Both the position numbers and the translations under genes were made by a program. The notes under the pieces are model-generated. The model was not told the DNA's origin. It saw only the letters and a list, made by a program, of their open reading frames with translations, and did no database searches. Shown here in pieces: positions 30,339 to 41,345 of a stretch of 64,000 bases of DNA. The first letter of the stretch is position 1. The number at the start of each line of letters is the position of its first letter. The stretch covers positions 6,034,668 to 6,098,667 of the forward strand of contig SMSO01000032.1 in NCBI GenBank assembly GCA_004764695.1, given 5' to 3'. This DNA is from Schizochytrium sp. TIO01. Taxonomy: Eukaryota > Sar > Bigyra > Thraustochytrida > Thraustochytriidae.

Positions 30339-32795
30339 TTAGTTGCGGCGCTGGCCACGGCGAGCCATCTCCTCATGGTAACGCTTCTGGTACTCCTCAG
30401 CCTCCTTGGTCTTTTTCTTAGCGTTAAAATCCTCAAGCTGAGCAAAGTCCTGGCGGTCCTTAATGAATTCCCTGAACTTTGGCGGGTAATCACCCTTGCA
30501 GATGAAGTCGTTCGGGGCAGGATCGCACTTCTTGTTGGCAAGGTCAGCAGCCCAGGCCTTAGACTCCTTGTCAACAGACTTGACGCGCCAGATGCGCACC
30601 TTGTTGTACTTGGAAGTGAACACGTTCTCGAAACGGTTCTGGTCTACAACAACACCGGGGCGCTGGAAGCCACTGTGGAGCTTGTAGATGAGCGAATTGG
30701 CCATCATCTCAGAGGGTGTACCCTGGCGATCAATGTAGCCAAGCTGCGAGCACAGAGGGTCGCCATTACATACCGAGGAGTACACAGAGTTAGCAATACG
30801 CGCAATGTGCGGCATCTTTGCGAGGTCATCACCACCACCACCGGTCCAAATAAGAACATAATCAGCCAGGTGGCGAATCATTTTGTGTGCAGTTTCCTCG
30901 GGGGACACAAGGCACCGACCAAGGGTAGCAATATGCTCGTGGTTCCAGGTGTTTCCATCAGCAATAGTGGTTCTGTTGCCAATACCAGCAATCTGATAGC
31001 CATAGTCCCACCAGGCCATTACACGAGCATCCTCAGGAGTGTTGTCACGCAGCCAGAAGTAAGCCTCGCGGTAGTCATCAACGAGCACAGTGCGGCCATC
31101 ACGAGTACGGGCGTTGTACATAATGCTTGGGTTTGACATGGCACGGGCCATAGCGTGGCAGTACTTGTGGAACTCTGGTGCCATGGCTCCAAGGCCCATG
31201 AGCAAAATGACAGCAGCGTACTTGCGAACAGTGCCGTTGCGCTCATAGAAGACATTTGCTTGCTTGATAAGACGGTCGATATCCGGGCCAAGGGCCGAGG
31301 GCTCTTCCTGGGCAGCTGCACCCTTGCGCTTCTTCGAGGATGAAGAGTTGTCCTGGGCAGCTACTTCCTCCGGAGTGAGCGGGACCTTATCCATAAAGAA
31401 CTGGTTGTAGCACCATTCCAAAATTGTCGCCAATGCAACTCCGGAGAGTGCAGATGAAATAGGTCCGAGCAAGATAATAAGACGCACCATCTTGGCCGAG
31501 AAGAAGTATCCTACAGCTCCGTACAGCGGCAAAAAGGAGTTAGCTTTGGTCAAATTGAAGAGGGAGCGGATGAAACCGATGGGCGCCAGGTAGCAGGCAA
31601 AGTGCAAGTATTGAAAGTAAGCGTTGGCACTCGCGGGCTGGTGCTCAGCCACAGAGTCTACAAGCGGGTTTCCAGTACGCGTGTGCTGCACAAAGAGACT
31701 GCGCACGCGAGAGCTGAGAGGACCAAAGTATCCAGTGGGGTAGAGCATGGCGCAGACCACAGCAAAGGCAATTCCTGCGATGCTGAAGACCTGGATGCGC
31801 ACCTGGAAGAGCTGCTTGGCATTGAGATTCCTGCGCTCGCGCAAGATATCGCAGATGTAGAGAAGCTGCATGATACCCCAAACTCCAAAAGGTCCGAGCT
31901 GTTCAAGAGACTTGAGCGGCGTGAGGCCGACGACAGGGATCTGAATGGCGCAAGCAGTGCCAATCGTGTAGAAGAGTGTGTAGGACCAGTACAAAGAACG
32001 GGAGAACTGACCGTTGACGACGAGGACAATCGCGTGCAGACCGATGAGGTTGAGTACAAAGATGTACCCTCCCCAGGCAGCGACCATATAGAAGTACGAG
32101 AGGCCAGTAAGAATGCCAAAAATCCAGGACTTGTCGTCACGCAGGGATCGGCACCAGAAGAAGAAGGTCATACTCATGGCAGTAACAGCGATGGACTCGT
32201 TGTCGTAGCCTCCTCCGACGGAGCGCATGGTGTGAGCAGGGATGCAGGACATGACCAGAGATGCGAAGGCGCCAGCGTTACGGCTGCCGGTGCACTCGGC
32301 GGTAAGAAGACCTACGAAGATGGTGGCCGAGACTCCAAACCAGGCGGGCACGTAGCAGCAGATGTCGTTAAGGGACATGGGCATACCGAGTGACTCGAGA
32401 GCGTTCCAGATAGCCACAGAGGTGATCTGCATGCCGGGGTAGATGGTCGTACCGACAGGTCGTCCGAGAGGATACCAGCTCATATGGTCATACCAGCGAA
32501 AGAAGTCACGCATACCATGGTCCTTGAGGTACTCGGTGGCGCGGTAGTTGAACCAGGGGTCAAACTCATGAATCACGAGGCCGTATTCTTTGATGGCATA
32601 GAGTCGGATGTTGTACGCGAGCTGAATGGCAAACCCGAGCACGATGATACGAATACCCCACCAGAACATCGAGTTTGGGTTCGCCACCAGCTTGTACTGG
32701 GGAGCGGCGGGAGCATCACTCGCCTCCACAGGCTCGGAGGTTGTGCTGCTGGCCGCCCCCTTCACAGGGGTAGCCGACTTGGCCTTCTTGCCCAT
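30339..32795 (-). CDS. STT3: Oligosaccharyltransferase catalytic subunit STT3
   Basis: This 818-residue ER membrane enzyme transfers the lipid-linked glycan to Asn in N-X-S/T sequons. After a disordered N-terminus (about 1-40) the first helix leads to the metal-binding DxD-type loop EFDPWFNYR (D79). About a dozen further helices follow. The SVSE-type loop appears as DSVAEHQP. The lumenal domain carries the acceptor-recognising WWDYG motif at 595-599 and the following NRTTIADGNTWNHEHIA block. The C-terminus is long and basic (KKKTKEAEEYQKRYHEEMARRGQ), as in STT3B-type proteins. The Lys/Ser-rich insert near 480-500 between helix and lumenal domain is also typical. The length agrees with STT3B. 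Intronless; the start is the first Met. Confidence 0.96.
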   Translation of the reverse strand: MGKKAKSATPVKGAASSTTSEPVEASDAPAAPQYKLVANPNSMFWWGIRIIVLGFAIQLAYNIRLYAIKEYGLVIHEFDPWFNYRATEYLKDHGMRDFFRWYDHMSWYPLGRPVGTTIYPGMQITSVAIWNALESLGMPMSLNDICCYVPAWFGVSATIFVGLLTAECTGSRNAGAFASLVMSCIPAHTMRSVGGGYDNESIAVTAMSMTFFFWCRSLRDDKSWIFGILTGLSYFYMVAAWGGYIFVLNLIGLHAIVLVVNGQFSRSLYWSYTLFYTIGTACAIQIPVVGLTPLKSLEQLGPFGVWGIMQLLYICDILRERRNLNAKQLFQVRIQVFSIAGIAFAVVCAMLYPTGYFGPLSSRVRSLFVQHTRTGNPLVDSVAEHQPASANAYFQYLHFACYLAPIGFIRSLFNLTKANSFLPLYGAVGYFFSAKMVRLIILLGPISSALSGVALATILEWCYNQFFMDKVPLTPEEVAAQDNSSSSKKRKGAAAQEEPSALGPDIDRLIKQANVFYERNGTVRKYAAVILLMGLGAMAPEFHKYCHAMARAMSNPSIMYNARTRDGRTVLVDDYREAYFWLRDNTPEDARVMAWWDYGYQIAGIGNRTTIADGNTWNHEHIATLGRCLVSPEETAHKMIRHLADYVLIWTGGGGDDLAKMPHIARIANSVYSSVCNGDPLCSQLGYIDRQGTPSEMMANSLIYKLHSGFQRPGVVVDQNRFENVFTSKYNKVRIWRVKSVDKESKAWAADLANKKCDPAPNDFICKGDYPPKFREFIKDRQDFAQLEDFNAKKKTKEAEEYQKRYHEEMARRGQRRN

Positions 32796-33488
32796 CTTCG
32801 CGCGCGTTAGAGAGTCTCCGTTCGCGCTCTGATGACGATATGTGTTTGCTGTTTGTTGCTTTAACTGCTTGTTTTCATTTAATTTTTTTTTTCTTTCATT
32901 TTTTTTGTTACCTTTCGAAGTTCAAGTTCATGATAATGCCTTTCTTTCTCCTTTTAAAAAAATGAAGATAAAAAAAGAAAAGAAAGAATAATAATAATAG
33001 GAAAAACTTAGTATTTTATGATTATCTTTTCGTTTCTTCCCTCAGAATTGCAGCCTAGAAGCCCTGCGAGGGTGGTGTCAAAGCAAAGAAGCAAAGCGAA
33101 GAATACCTCATAGAACATGCCTTTCTCGAGATCGTGACACGATGTATATGTGAGCTATCAGAGCAGCTGTAGCCCAGTGCGTATAGGCACTATGAATAAT
33201 AAGCTATATTCCGTCAAAGGTCACTCTATTCTCGTCTCTCTTTCTGATTACTTCTTTCTTCTTCTCTTTTTTTACAACTAATTGCTTTTTTCAATTAATT
33301 AAAAAAATCGTTAAAATGTTCGATTATTCTAACCTCCATGGTAAACTTACTTAGCTACTCCTACTTTCTTTTCCAGCAAAATACCATAACAGGGTTGCCA
33401 TGAGAAAAAGGGAACAAAAAATACTTTCTTTTCCTTTTCTTTTTTCAAAGTACTTGCCAGGAAGGCCTATTGGTACGTGCTCTTATGA

Positions 33489-33489
<1 letters not shown>

Positions 33490-33544
<55 letters not shown>
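33490..33544. repeat. (GATT)n microsatellite
   Basis: About 14 uninterrupted GATT units, the purest tetranucleotide array in the window. Confidence 0.95.
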
Positions 33545-34299
33545 CCTCTCCTGAAGGACAGTCTCGGCACAGTTGCCTCTCTCCTGGCAGCTTTCCTGAC
33601 GGCATCCCATTGCTGTCAAAGCCCCAAAGCACCGCGTTCCAAGGCAGCTGGCCTATCGAAGGAGGGTTTTTCTCCTCACAACCGTCTCGGATTACCTCCT
33701 TACAACAGTAGTGACATTACTATTCATTTGCTGATTTTGCTCTATTAAATCATATGATATGATGACAAGTCAACAAACTTGAAAGAAACCTTTGTGCAGG
33801 GTGTACTAGTTTAGTGGTAGGTACTCCTAGGCCGGTACTATTGTGCTGCGAAGCGTCGAAAACCGGCATAGAAAACACGCAGCGAAGAGAAGGAAAGAGG
33901 CCCCAAACCGATACATGGGTACGCAGGTAGGTTACTAGGTACCTATGTGGGCAGGTTTTGGGCAACCGAGTCTTCTTTGCCTTGGAGCGAGGTCGTTCTC
34001 GTTTGCCTTTCTAAAAGTTTCCTGCTTTCTTTCCTTTCCTAAGTTGTTATGATGTTTTACAAAACAAAATAATAAACAACTAAAATAGTAAATAAATAAA
34101 ACAATAAATAAATGATGAACGAATGAATCTCTTTAATCTTTTTCAGTTTTCTGTCTGGCGCCAGGCTGGCCCTGGCGCTCTTAGCAGTTATCGATAGAGG
34201 TACTAGCTGCGAGAAGTGGAGCTCTGCGGCTTACGACGACAACGACTGCCACGACACCAATAGCGAGGGAAGCGCTCGATACCTCGATCAGCCAAAAGC

Positions 34300-34377
34300 A
34301 TCGATCGATGATTCGATGATTCGATCATTCGATCATCAATCAATCTATCAATCAATCAATCAATCATTCGATCGATG
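34300..34377. repeat. GATC/ATTC/ATCA repeat array
   Basis: Mixed units of ATCG, ATTC and AATC over about 78 bases; partly self-complementary because GATC and ATCGAT are palindromic. Confidence 0.8.
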
Positions 34378-35531
34378 AGGCAATCTGATCAATCACAGTC
34401 AGGTCGTGCTTAGCGTGGATGGGATCAACAGCGCCAGAGGAGAGACATTTGCTACGTTGGAGGCACCTGGAAAGGGCCTCCTTCTTCATGGACGAAGGCT
34501 CGACATCGTGGATCGTAAACGATGATGGAGAATGAGCTGCGAAATGCTGCAAGGGAGGGATTCTTGGGCATGGTCTTGGCAGGCGAGTGGAACTCGAAGT
34601 GCTGTCTGTTGTTCTGTCTACAGGCAGCTTGCAGCTTTCTGGAGGTCCTGGAGTCTGGCCGATCCCAAGAAGAAGCCTTGTGATCTCGAAATGGATGAGC
34701 AGAAGATCGCAGCCAGCTAATGCCAACGATATATGCGCCGATGACGGCGACTGCTGTTGCTGTGGCTGTTGCCGTTGTTGCTGCTGTTGTTGCTTGTTCT
34801 GCTTCCGCGTTGTGCAAATTGTTTTGTTCTGGTCCGCTCAGGAACCCAAAGCCTGGCAGCTCATGGATGAGTGAAAACCTCGCATCGCTGTGGCAGCTCA
34901 ACTCGTACCGGGCTGTTGGCCTTTCAAAGAAAAGCTCAGCTGTCGCCAAGCTGTCGCGGATGCACGGAAGCACAGCGGGAGCTTGGAGCTGAGGTCGTGC
35001 AATGCAATGACGATGGTTCGGAATAGCAGTTGGCACCACGAATCCGACCCAAAGAGAAGTCGGTTCTCGCTCTGCTGTCTAGCTAGAGAGATAGGTACCT
35101 ACCAGACAGACAGACAGACAGAAATCAGTCGATTCGCAGGCACGTTTGTGAGGTTTGTTTGGGAAGACCACTCGTGTCTCGCTTGCAGCAAAACGCGGCC
35201 AACGGCAAGAACAGCAACGCCAAGCCACATTGAGCAATCTGCTAACATACACGCTCAGGTTGGACTTCAAGTGCACCTGAGGGAGGTTGCCTCAGTAGTT
35301 AGGGTGCTCTGAATGCTGATTTCTTTTCAACTTGAGTTAGTATTATTTTTATATTTTTATTTTTATTTTTATTTAATTTAACCTATGATAAATAAATGAC
35401 TTTGATTATGATACGAAATCTTGGTAAACCTTTCATTATTTTTTACTTTTAACTTTGAAATAAAAACACTTTTTTTTTTTCTTTTTCTTTTTCTGGCTCT
35501 ATAAAATTAATAATACAAGACCAAAATAACG

Positions 35532-36056
35532 TTATATGTCATGCGCAGCTTTGCGAGCGTAGCTTCTTGCGAGCGTCTTCACGAGCGTCTGGTTGGGATA
35601 AAATGGAAAGAACTCCTTGGCTTGGCGATACAGTCGAATAACTCTGGGCCACCTGCTCGCAGACACCTGGTTTTCGTAGAACATATAAATCACGTTCATG
35701 ATAATCTCATCGATTGATTCTATAGAGCGACGGGCTGACGTCATAAACAGCACTCCACGGAATCCAATTCGACAAAAGAAGCGCCACCAAAGTGGGATTT
35801 CAGGCAACATCGAAAAGGGATCTTTGCCATGAATCTCATATCATCGAGCAGACTTTTCATGCACAAAAAATACAACTGGTCGCTCTCAAAACGAACCACA
35901 ACGAGTGCGAGGTGGACATTCTCCTGCCGCAATTTATCAATCGTCTTCACGCACCTCCTTCACTCCCAAAAACATGGCTGCAATCCTGTTCAGCACAGCA
36001 CCGAAATAGTTGTCCGAGTGCTCAAGACCCGCACAGTTTGTACGTGCTTGAGGATC
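35532..36056 (-). pseudogene. Frame-broken gene relic
   Basis: Read on the minus strand, protein-like text moves through three frames. Frame one is open from 36056 to a TGA at 35939 and contains SDNYFGAVLNRIAAMFLG. A second frame covers about 35950-35830 and contains ENVHLALVVVRFESDQLYF. A third frame, with an ATG at 35810 and stop at 35532, gives 92 residues with SIESIDEIIMNVIYMFYENQ and VIRLYRQAKEFFPFYPNQ. There are in-frame stops between the parts and no consistent GT-AG pairs that repair all of them, so a decayed gene is the likeliest reading. The last segment alone could be a small real protein; its LYR tripeptide is followed by an FP as in LYR-motif proteins, but this is weak. Family unknown. 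Confidence 0.35.
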
Positions 36057-36923
36057 CTACGCTCTCAAATTAAGTTTTCACCTCGGGAGACCATTGGAGC
36101 ATCCCAATTTGACGGCGATAGCAGAGCAGTAGTACTGAAGTAGTAGGCAGGTAGTACTACCACTACTAATAATAGTACTAATACTGCTACTATAGCCGCA
36201 GAGGGAAATTATAAGGGCCTATAGACATCGGCCGCGTCGCTGCGGTTGCAGAGTATTAGACCACTTTGAACAGAGCCAACGACCACTGAAGGAAAGGAGA
36301 AGGACCCTGGCGCGACAGACAGATCCATCACGATTTAGCGGCAAGACGCTGCGTTGAGAGGGGATCCTCCCGTACCCTTTCCCTCCCTCTCCCGCTAGGT
36401 GCCGGGTGACCTTACTGGTGCGCCAGCTTTGGCTCAGCTGAAGTCGTTTATCTATCTATCTATCTGTATCTGTTGATCGATCAGTCAACCTTCATTCGAG
36501 GCTATCACTTCTCTCCTTATTCCATACGCTCCTTTTTTAGTAGGCACAGATCTGGCAATTTGGAGACAACAGGCGCAGGGGTTTTGGCACTCATCTCTGC
36601 AGGGTGATTGTGTCCCTGGTACAAATTTAGGTTGGGTTTCTGTGTCTTTAACAACGCCTGCAAAAGTCTAGCCAAGAAACGAAACTTGCTTCTTCAGCAT
36701 CTTTAAGATCTACCTCAGCTTGAAATCCTAAAGTGCCAATTGGTTTAACCTTCTTAAAACAACCTCGTATTCGAAACAAGCATTCTGACTCATAATTGTC
36801 GGGTTGCATTGTGCCAAGTTTTGGATTGCATCGTAGCTTCGGAAGCTCCATCCTTTGATCTGGATCCGAGCAGTGTAAGGTCTCAGTATACTTCACAAAA
36901 ACTAAAACAACAGAAAAATAACA

Positions 36924-39900
36924 ATGGCTGATAACCGTGAGCGCGAAGTCCCCCTCGTTGACTTCGAAGATGCCCGCTGGAAGTGGCGCTCGCGTCCTCT
37001 CCTTCGCAGAAGCGAAGGTTGGCGTGGCACGGAGCCTGAAGGTGATGTCTCTGGCACTGACTTTGATGAGGATGTCGTGGCGCACGGAGCTCAAGATCTC
37101 GGTGGATCGTTTTACTTTGGAGGCTCTGGCTCGGAAAATTACAGTGAGGAGGACCGAAAGCTTAGTGAACGACGTGTAGTAGTATGGAGATCTCTGGCTC
37201 GCGAAAATAGCTTAGATGTGCTAGATCTAGCAATGGATAGCCCGCTACAGGACTGCGCGGTGCGATTTCAGCTGCCCAAAAACAAGAGGCTAGTGGCTAG
37301 GGGTGGTGTGCAATGGCTGGAGAAGAGGGGCTTCATTGTGCTTTGTATCTGCTTTACAGATGGAGATGCAGTATCTCTCTTCTTTAGGAACCATCCTTTT
37401 ACACCAGACGAGTCCCGACGATGCTTCGCACACAACTCCTTTCTCTCTGATAAAGGCGAAGGAAACCTTCTGAAGATGATGCATCATGCCAAGATTGGGT
37501 CCATTGGTGCCTGCTGCTGGTTCACTGACGCACATGGGCGCATCCACCTTGCTACTGGCTCGGGGACTGGTCGTTCCTTAACCACATCCTCCACTGAGCA
37601 CTCAAGCAATACCGGATCTGGAGTAGAAAATATTCCTGCAAATAACTCATCCAGTGGAGCCCCGCCCCCAATTACATGCACGGTGTTTCCTGACGATGTT
37701 AGTGATGAGCGAGTCGAGGCTTCAAGCTTTCAACTTACCGATACCTCGCTCACTCAGCGACTTTGGAGTGGAATTCTGAAGCGATCCACTGGTGGGGATT
37801 CAACTGCTAGCCGCGTTCGCGTTGTTCAACTTCGCTCGCTTCACCGTCAGCAATCTGAAAATGATGAAACCTTTCTTTTCGCAATTTATTCAGATGGCAA
37901 AGCACGCATCTGGTCCGTTTCCCAGCAGGCCTGTCGTAGTGAGGTGGACCTTTTGGCGTCAGTTAATATGGAATCTACAGACCGCGGAACAAATTTTAAA
38001 AAATCTACGCGTGGAAACGTTGAAGAGGCATGGATTGAAACCCGCCTTGGAAGTACTGAAGACACATTTGGTACCAAACGCAAATTAACACTCGCGGTCG
38101 CACTCCGCCTCTCCTCGGCGAAACCCCTCCTACTCGCGTTAGACGGTTGGCTTGCAATCAATAATATCAACCTTGAAACTGCTATCCGTCAACTTATTTC
38201 TACCGAAGAATACCAAAACTTACACGGGTTTAGAATGGTTGATTTCGCCATCGAACAAAACACGCACATTCGCTCTATCTGGTGGCGACCCATGAGCGGA
38301 CAAAGCACGATGACTCTCAAACACACACTCAATAACTCAGCTGAGCGTTCTACAACTTCAGGTATGGATCGTATTATCCCGTATGACATTGACCGTCTAA
38401 CGCTTCTTGATGCTGATAAGGCACAATTTGAGCGGCAGCGTGATGTTATTTCTCCTGACGCTCTTGTAAAGTTGTGCGTGGCTCGTCTCAACCTGCCCGG
38501 TCGCTTCTCTACACTGGACATTTGCGAGGGCCTTACATCCTCATTTGGCACAAGTGCGGTACAAAAGCTCCAGGCAGAACGCTCCAGTGACGGAAGAATT
38601 TCCCGTGAATCGATTTTGGGACTAGCAGAGCGGCTCCTGCGAGTACAGATTTTTCAAACCATGGAGACCTCGACAGAAACATTTCTCTTGTGCGAGCGTC
38701 TTATTGACGACTGCGAACATGCCTGGCTGCAAGGCCACCGCCCTCTCAATCTTTGTACAATCGGAGCTCAACAAACATTGGTGGTTCGTCGCAGTGGTGC
38801 GTTTGCCTTTCGCACCGCTGACTGGAGTGAAGTCGCCCTATTCAGCCTTGCTGCTGCGGACCGACGCATTGCAACCCTTGCCCGTGCTGCACAAAAACTC
38901 GCTCCTTTTATTGCAAGCTTGGAAGGACATATTTCGCAAGCTCGTACTCCCTTTGCTCTGCTCGAATTTTTAGAGAAGCGAATTCTTGCTGTTGATACCA
39001 ACGAGCTTATTCCTGCCTGCATGGAACTTTGTTCGCAGTGGGAAGAGCCCGAGATCTTCTTCGAAAACCTCCAGTTTGTCATCACCAAGCTTGTGCCTCC
39101 GCCAGCTGCGGCAAGTGCTCGCAACGTTGACGACATAGAAACAACTAACACAACCACCTTGATTATGGAGATGCACCCGGAGTCTCAATGTTCAGCACTT
39201 CAGCAAGCTCTCGATGCACGTTGTCGCCTTGCAACCGCCTGTCTCGTGTTTGGTTTGACAATGACTCAGGGCCTTTGCAGTCTGCCTCAATCACGAATCT
39301 TTTTCATGCATCCCTCGGCAGAGATTTTTGCTCCTCAAGCTGCCAAGTCATGCGTCTCATTGATGCTTGCTCAGCTTCTCGGTCGAGTTCGCCCATGCTC
39401 TGAAATACGTTCCATGTACTGGCTTCGCCTTACTTTTGATGCTGACACGCAAATGGCAACCCCCCCGCGGTCTGTAGAAAACTCCACGTCTGTCCTTGCA
39501 ATGTGGGTGGACCAGAAGATGCGAATGGGCCTCAAGATGAACCAGGCGGATACACTTGTCGCTCTTCTATGTGATATTGAAGGCGAAGTTCTTCCTTTTG
39601 TGGATCGTGAACAGCAATACGAGATTCTTGGAACTCTTGCTCATTTTGTACAGCAAACATGCTCGAGCTTTGTGGACAGTGATGACGAGCCAGAAGTCGT
39701 TTTCACGGGCTATACCCGGTTTTACCATACCGCTGGTGATCGCGAGCGGTACACGAGCTTACTGCAAGCCAAAGCCAAGTTATGGTCCTCAACTCGTTCC
39801 AATGGACAGAATGCCCAAAGTCTCGGTTTTATAGCTGATGATTATGCTATGGGCTCAGCCGTAGAGCTCCTTCAGGCCGGCACCCCTGTAGATGACACGC

Positions 39901-41345
39901 AGCGTACATATGATTACTGCATCATGGTCATGAAGCTCTTGGAGCATGCGCGTGATCCCCATCACGCGATTGAGTTTGCACTTCGAGCAATTAGAGCAAG
40001 CCAGGTCACTACGAGGGATCGTGGTGTTCTCTGTGCTCGGCTTTTTGCACTTGCTCTTGAACCTGATGTCAGGGACTACCAAACTGCACTTAGTGCGGCC
40101 CGCCTTTATCCACGAGTCGCTTATAGCAACCCGATGGATCAAAACAATCAAACAGAAGATGAAGGGGACAAATACATTGGCCAGCTGGTCTCTACTATGG
40201 TGGAACGCCGTGAAGTGCGCCTATTATGCGAGCTGCCGTTGCAGTGCTACAGTGAAGAAACTTGGAGGACTGTCGTTATACGCACTCTTGAACGCAAGAC
40301 GCAGGAAGATACTGCTCTCCCGAAGACAAGAGGCGAATTGACCTCATTTCAAACACTGTTCACATTTTGTATCCACCACGCTCGTTACCATGAGGCCGCA
40401 AACTGCATGTTTGACCTTTCACAAAGGCTACGGCAAATGGTGACGAGGCAACATGAAGACTGGTGGTGCTTGGAGCATGCACAAATGCTACAGGATGCGC
40501 TCACATCATGTCTGATGGCACTTCGTTTGATTCCAGATGGCCATGGCACACTATTTTTTCAGTCTGGTGATGCCAAGTGCGAGACACTGGAGGTTGAGGA
40601 TGTGGAGGGAGAGTTCTCTGTGGTGAGTGGAGCTACGCGTTTGCTTGCCGCTTGGAAGCATCGTAATCACTCCAGAAACAGAACTCGCCTTGATCCTGCC
40701 ATGCTTGTTCCGGCTCTTCTGGACGCTGGTCTTGGCGATACTGCAACTGATCTCATTGTGCGCTTCAAAATGGATGCTACAGGCGTCATTCACTATTTAA
40801 CGTTGAAGTGCCTCCATGGGCAGCAACCTTGGAATGTGCTTCAGAAGCAGTTACTTATTCTGGATAAAATTCACATCAAAAATGCCAGTGAGTCCCATAG
40901 ATCCGGAGTTACTGTCAACACATACCGCTACCACTTGGTCGTACTAAATACATTGTTGCAGGCCAGATCTGATATCGAAATTCCGCAGTGGTTACGTGCA
41001 TCCTTCCGTTCGTGGGGTAACTTTACAAAGGGCATGAATTCTCCTGACGACAATGTTTTCTCCCGTCCTGCATCTAAAGAAGTTGCACGAGCCCCAGCAG
41101 AACTCCTCCGCACCCTCATTAAATTCCAGCGCTTGCAAGAAGCTTGCATCCTTGCAGCAGAGCTTGTTGAAGACGCTTCGTACCTAGGAGAAGAGACTTC
41201 GCCCATTTTTCTTCCAATCAAAACGTTGGACATTTTGATTACGCGTTGTCGGCAGCGCCCTGAACTACGTGATGATGTGGAACGCTTGACCAATTCTTTA
41301 TCAGAGCTGGCAAGCCAGCCGTTCCTATTCACATCAGCATTCTAA
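36924..41345 (+). CDS. NUP160: Nucleoporin NUP160/Nup120
   Basis: This 1473-residue protein has the layout of the Y-complex nucleoporin NUP160. An N-terminal beta-propeller (about 85-560) is followed by a long alpha-helical solenoid. Family-like blocks are visible. SLDVLDLAMDSPLQDCAVRFQL resembles the start of the Nup120/160 domain. IVLCICFTDGDAVSLFFRNHPF matches the next strand pair with its F-H-P end. YSDGKARIWSVSQQACRSEVDLL near 320-345 matches the conserved D-x-K-x-R-x-W-S blade. The solenoid has Leu/Ala-rich helix pairs to the end. In the Y complex the protein helps build the ring scaffold of the nuclear pore (family knowledge). The ATG at 36924 sits in an ACAATGG context. It is intronless and in the usual length range. 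Confidence 0.82.
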   Translation: MADNREREVPLVDFEDARWKWRSRPLLRRSEGWRGTEPEGDVSGTDFDEDVVAHGAQDLGGSFYFGGSGSENYSEEDRKLSERRVVVWRSLARENSLDVLDLAMDSPLQDCAVRFQLPKNKRLVARGGVQWLEKRGFIVLCICFTDGDAVSLFFRNHPFTPDESRRCFAHNSFLSDKGEGNLLKMMHHAKIGSIGACCWFTDAHGRIHLATGSGTGRSLTTSSTEHSSNTGSGVENIPANNSSSGAPPPITCTVFPDDVSDERVEASSFQLTDTSLTQRLWSGILKRSTGGDSTASRVRVVQLRSLHRQQSENDETFLFAIYSDGKARIWSVSQQACRSEVDLLASVNMESTDRGTNFKKSTRGNVEEAWIETRLGSTEDTFGTKRKLTLAVALRLSSAKPLLLALDGWLAINNINLETAIRQLISTEEYQNLHGFRMVDFAIEQNTHIRSIWWRPMSGQSTMTLKHTLNNSAERSTTSGMDRIIPYDIDRLTLLDADKAQFERQRDVISPDALVKLCVARLNLPGRFSTLDICEGLTSSFGTSAVQKLQAERSSDGRISRESILGLAERLLRVQIFQTMETSTETFLLCERLIDDCEHAWLQGHRPLNLCTIGAQQTLVVRRSGAFAFRTADWSEVALFSLAAADRRIATLARAAQKLAPFIASLEGHISQARTPFALLEFLEKRILAVDTNELIPACMELCSQWEEPEIFFENLQFVITKLVPPPAAASARNVDDIETTNTTTLIMEMHPESQCSALQQALDARCRLATACLVFGLTMTQGLCSLPQSRIFFMHPSAEIFAPQAAKSCVSLMLAQLLGRVRPCSEIRSMYWLRLTFDADTQMATPPRSVENSTSVLAMWVDQKMRMGLKMNQADTLVALLCDIEGEVLPFVDREQQYEILGTLAHFVQQTCSSFVDSDDEPEVVFTGYTRFYHTAGDRERYTSLLQAKAKLWSSTRSNGQNAQSLGFIADDYAMGSAVELLQAGTPVDDTQRTYDYCIMVMKLLEHARDPHHAIEFALRAIRASQVTTRDRGVLCARLFALALEPDVRDYQTALSAARLYPRVAYSNPMDQNNQTEDEGDKYIGQLVSTMVERREVRLLCELPLQCYSEETWRTVVIRTLERKTQEDTALPKTRGELTSFQTLFTFCIHHARYHEAANCMFDLSQRLRQMVTRQHEDWWCLEHAQMLQDALTSCLMALRLIPDGHGTLFFQSGDAKCETLEVEDVEGEFSVVSGATRLLAAWKHRNHSRNRTRLDPAMLVPALLDAGLGDTATDLIVRFKMDATGVIHYLTLKCLHGQQPWNVLQKQLLILDKIHIKNASESHRSGVTVNTYRYHLVVLNTLLQARSDIEIPQWLRASFRSWGNFTKGMNSPDDNVFSRPASKEVARAPAELLRTLIKFQRLQEACILAAELVEDASYLGEETSPIFLPIKTLDILITRCRQRPELRDDVERLTNSLSELASQPFLFTSAF

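Larger units (their letters stand above)
32796..36923. other. Divergent gene-poor spacer, 4.1 kb
   Basis: Lies between STT3 (minus) and NUP160 (plus). It contains the GATT and GATC/ATCA repeat arrays, several GTAGGTAC-type motifs (33820-33955, 35093-35103), a palindrome GGTAGTACTACC near 36150, and the frame-broken relic at 35.5-36.1 kb. The overlapping open frames at 34.4-35.3 kb occur on both strands and I do not support them. Confidence 0.5.

Noticed and set aside
30375-32393. Plus-strand open frames opposite STT3 (253 and 263 codons)
   Set aside because: They lie fully antisense to an unmistakable STT3 gene and are explained by its codon use.
34364-35312. Open frames of 120-195 codons on both strands
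   Set aside because: Mutually overlapping, with low-complexity Ala/Thr runs and no domain.
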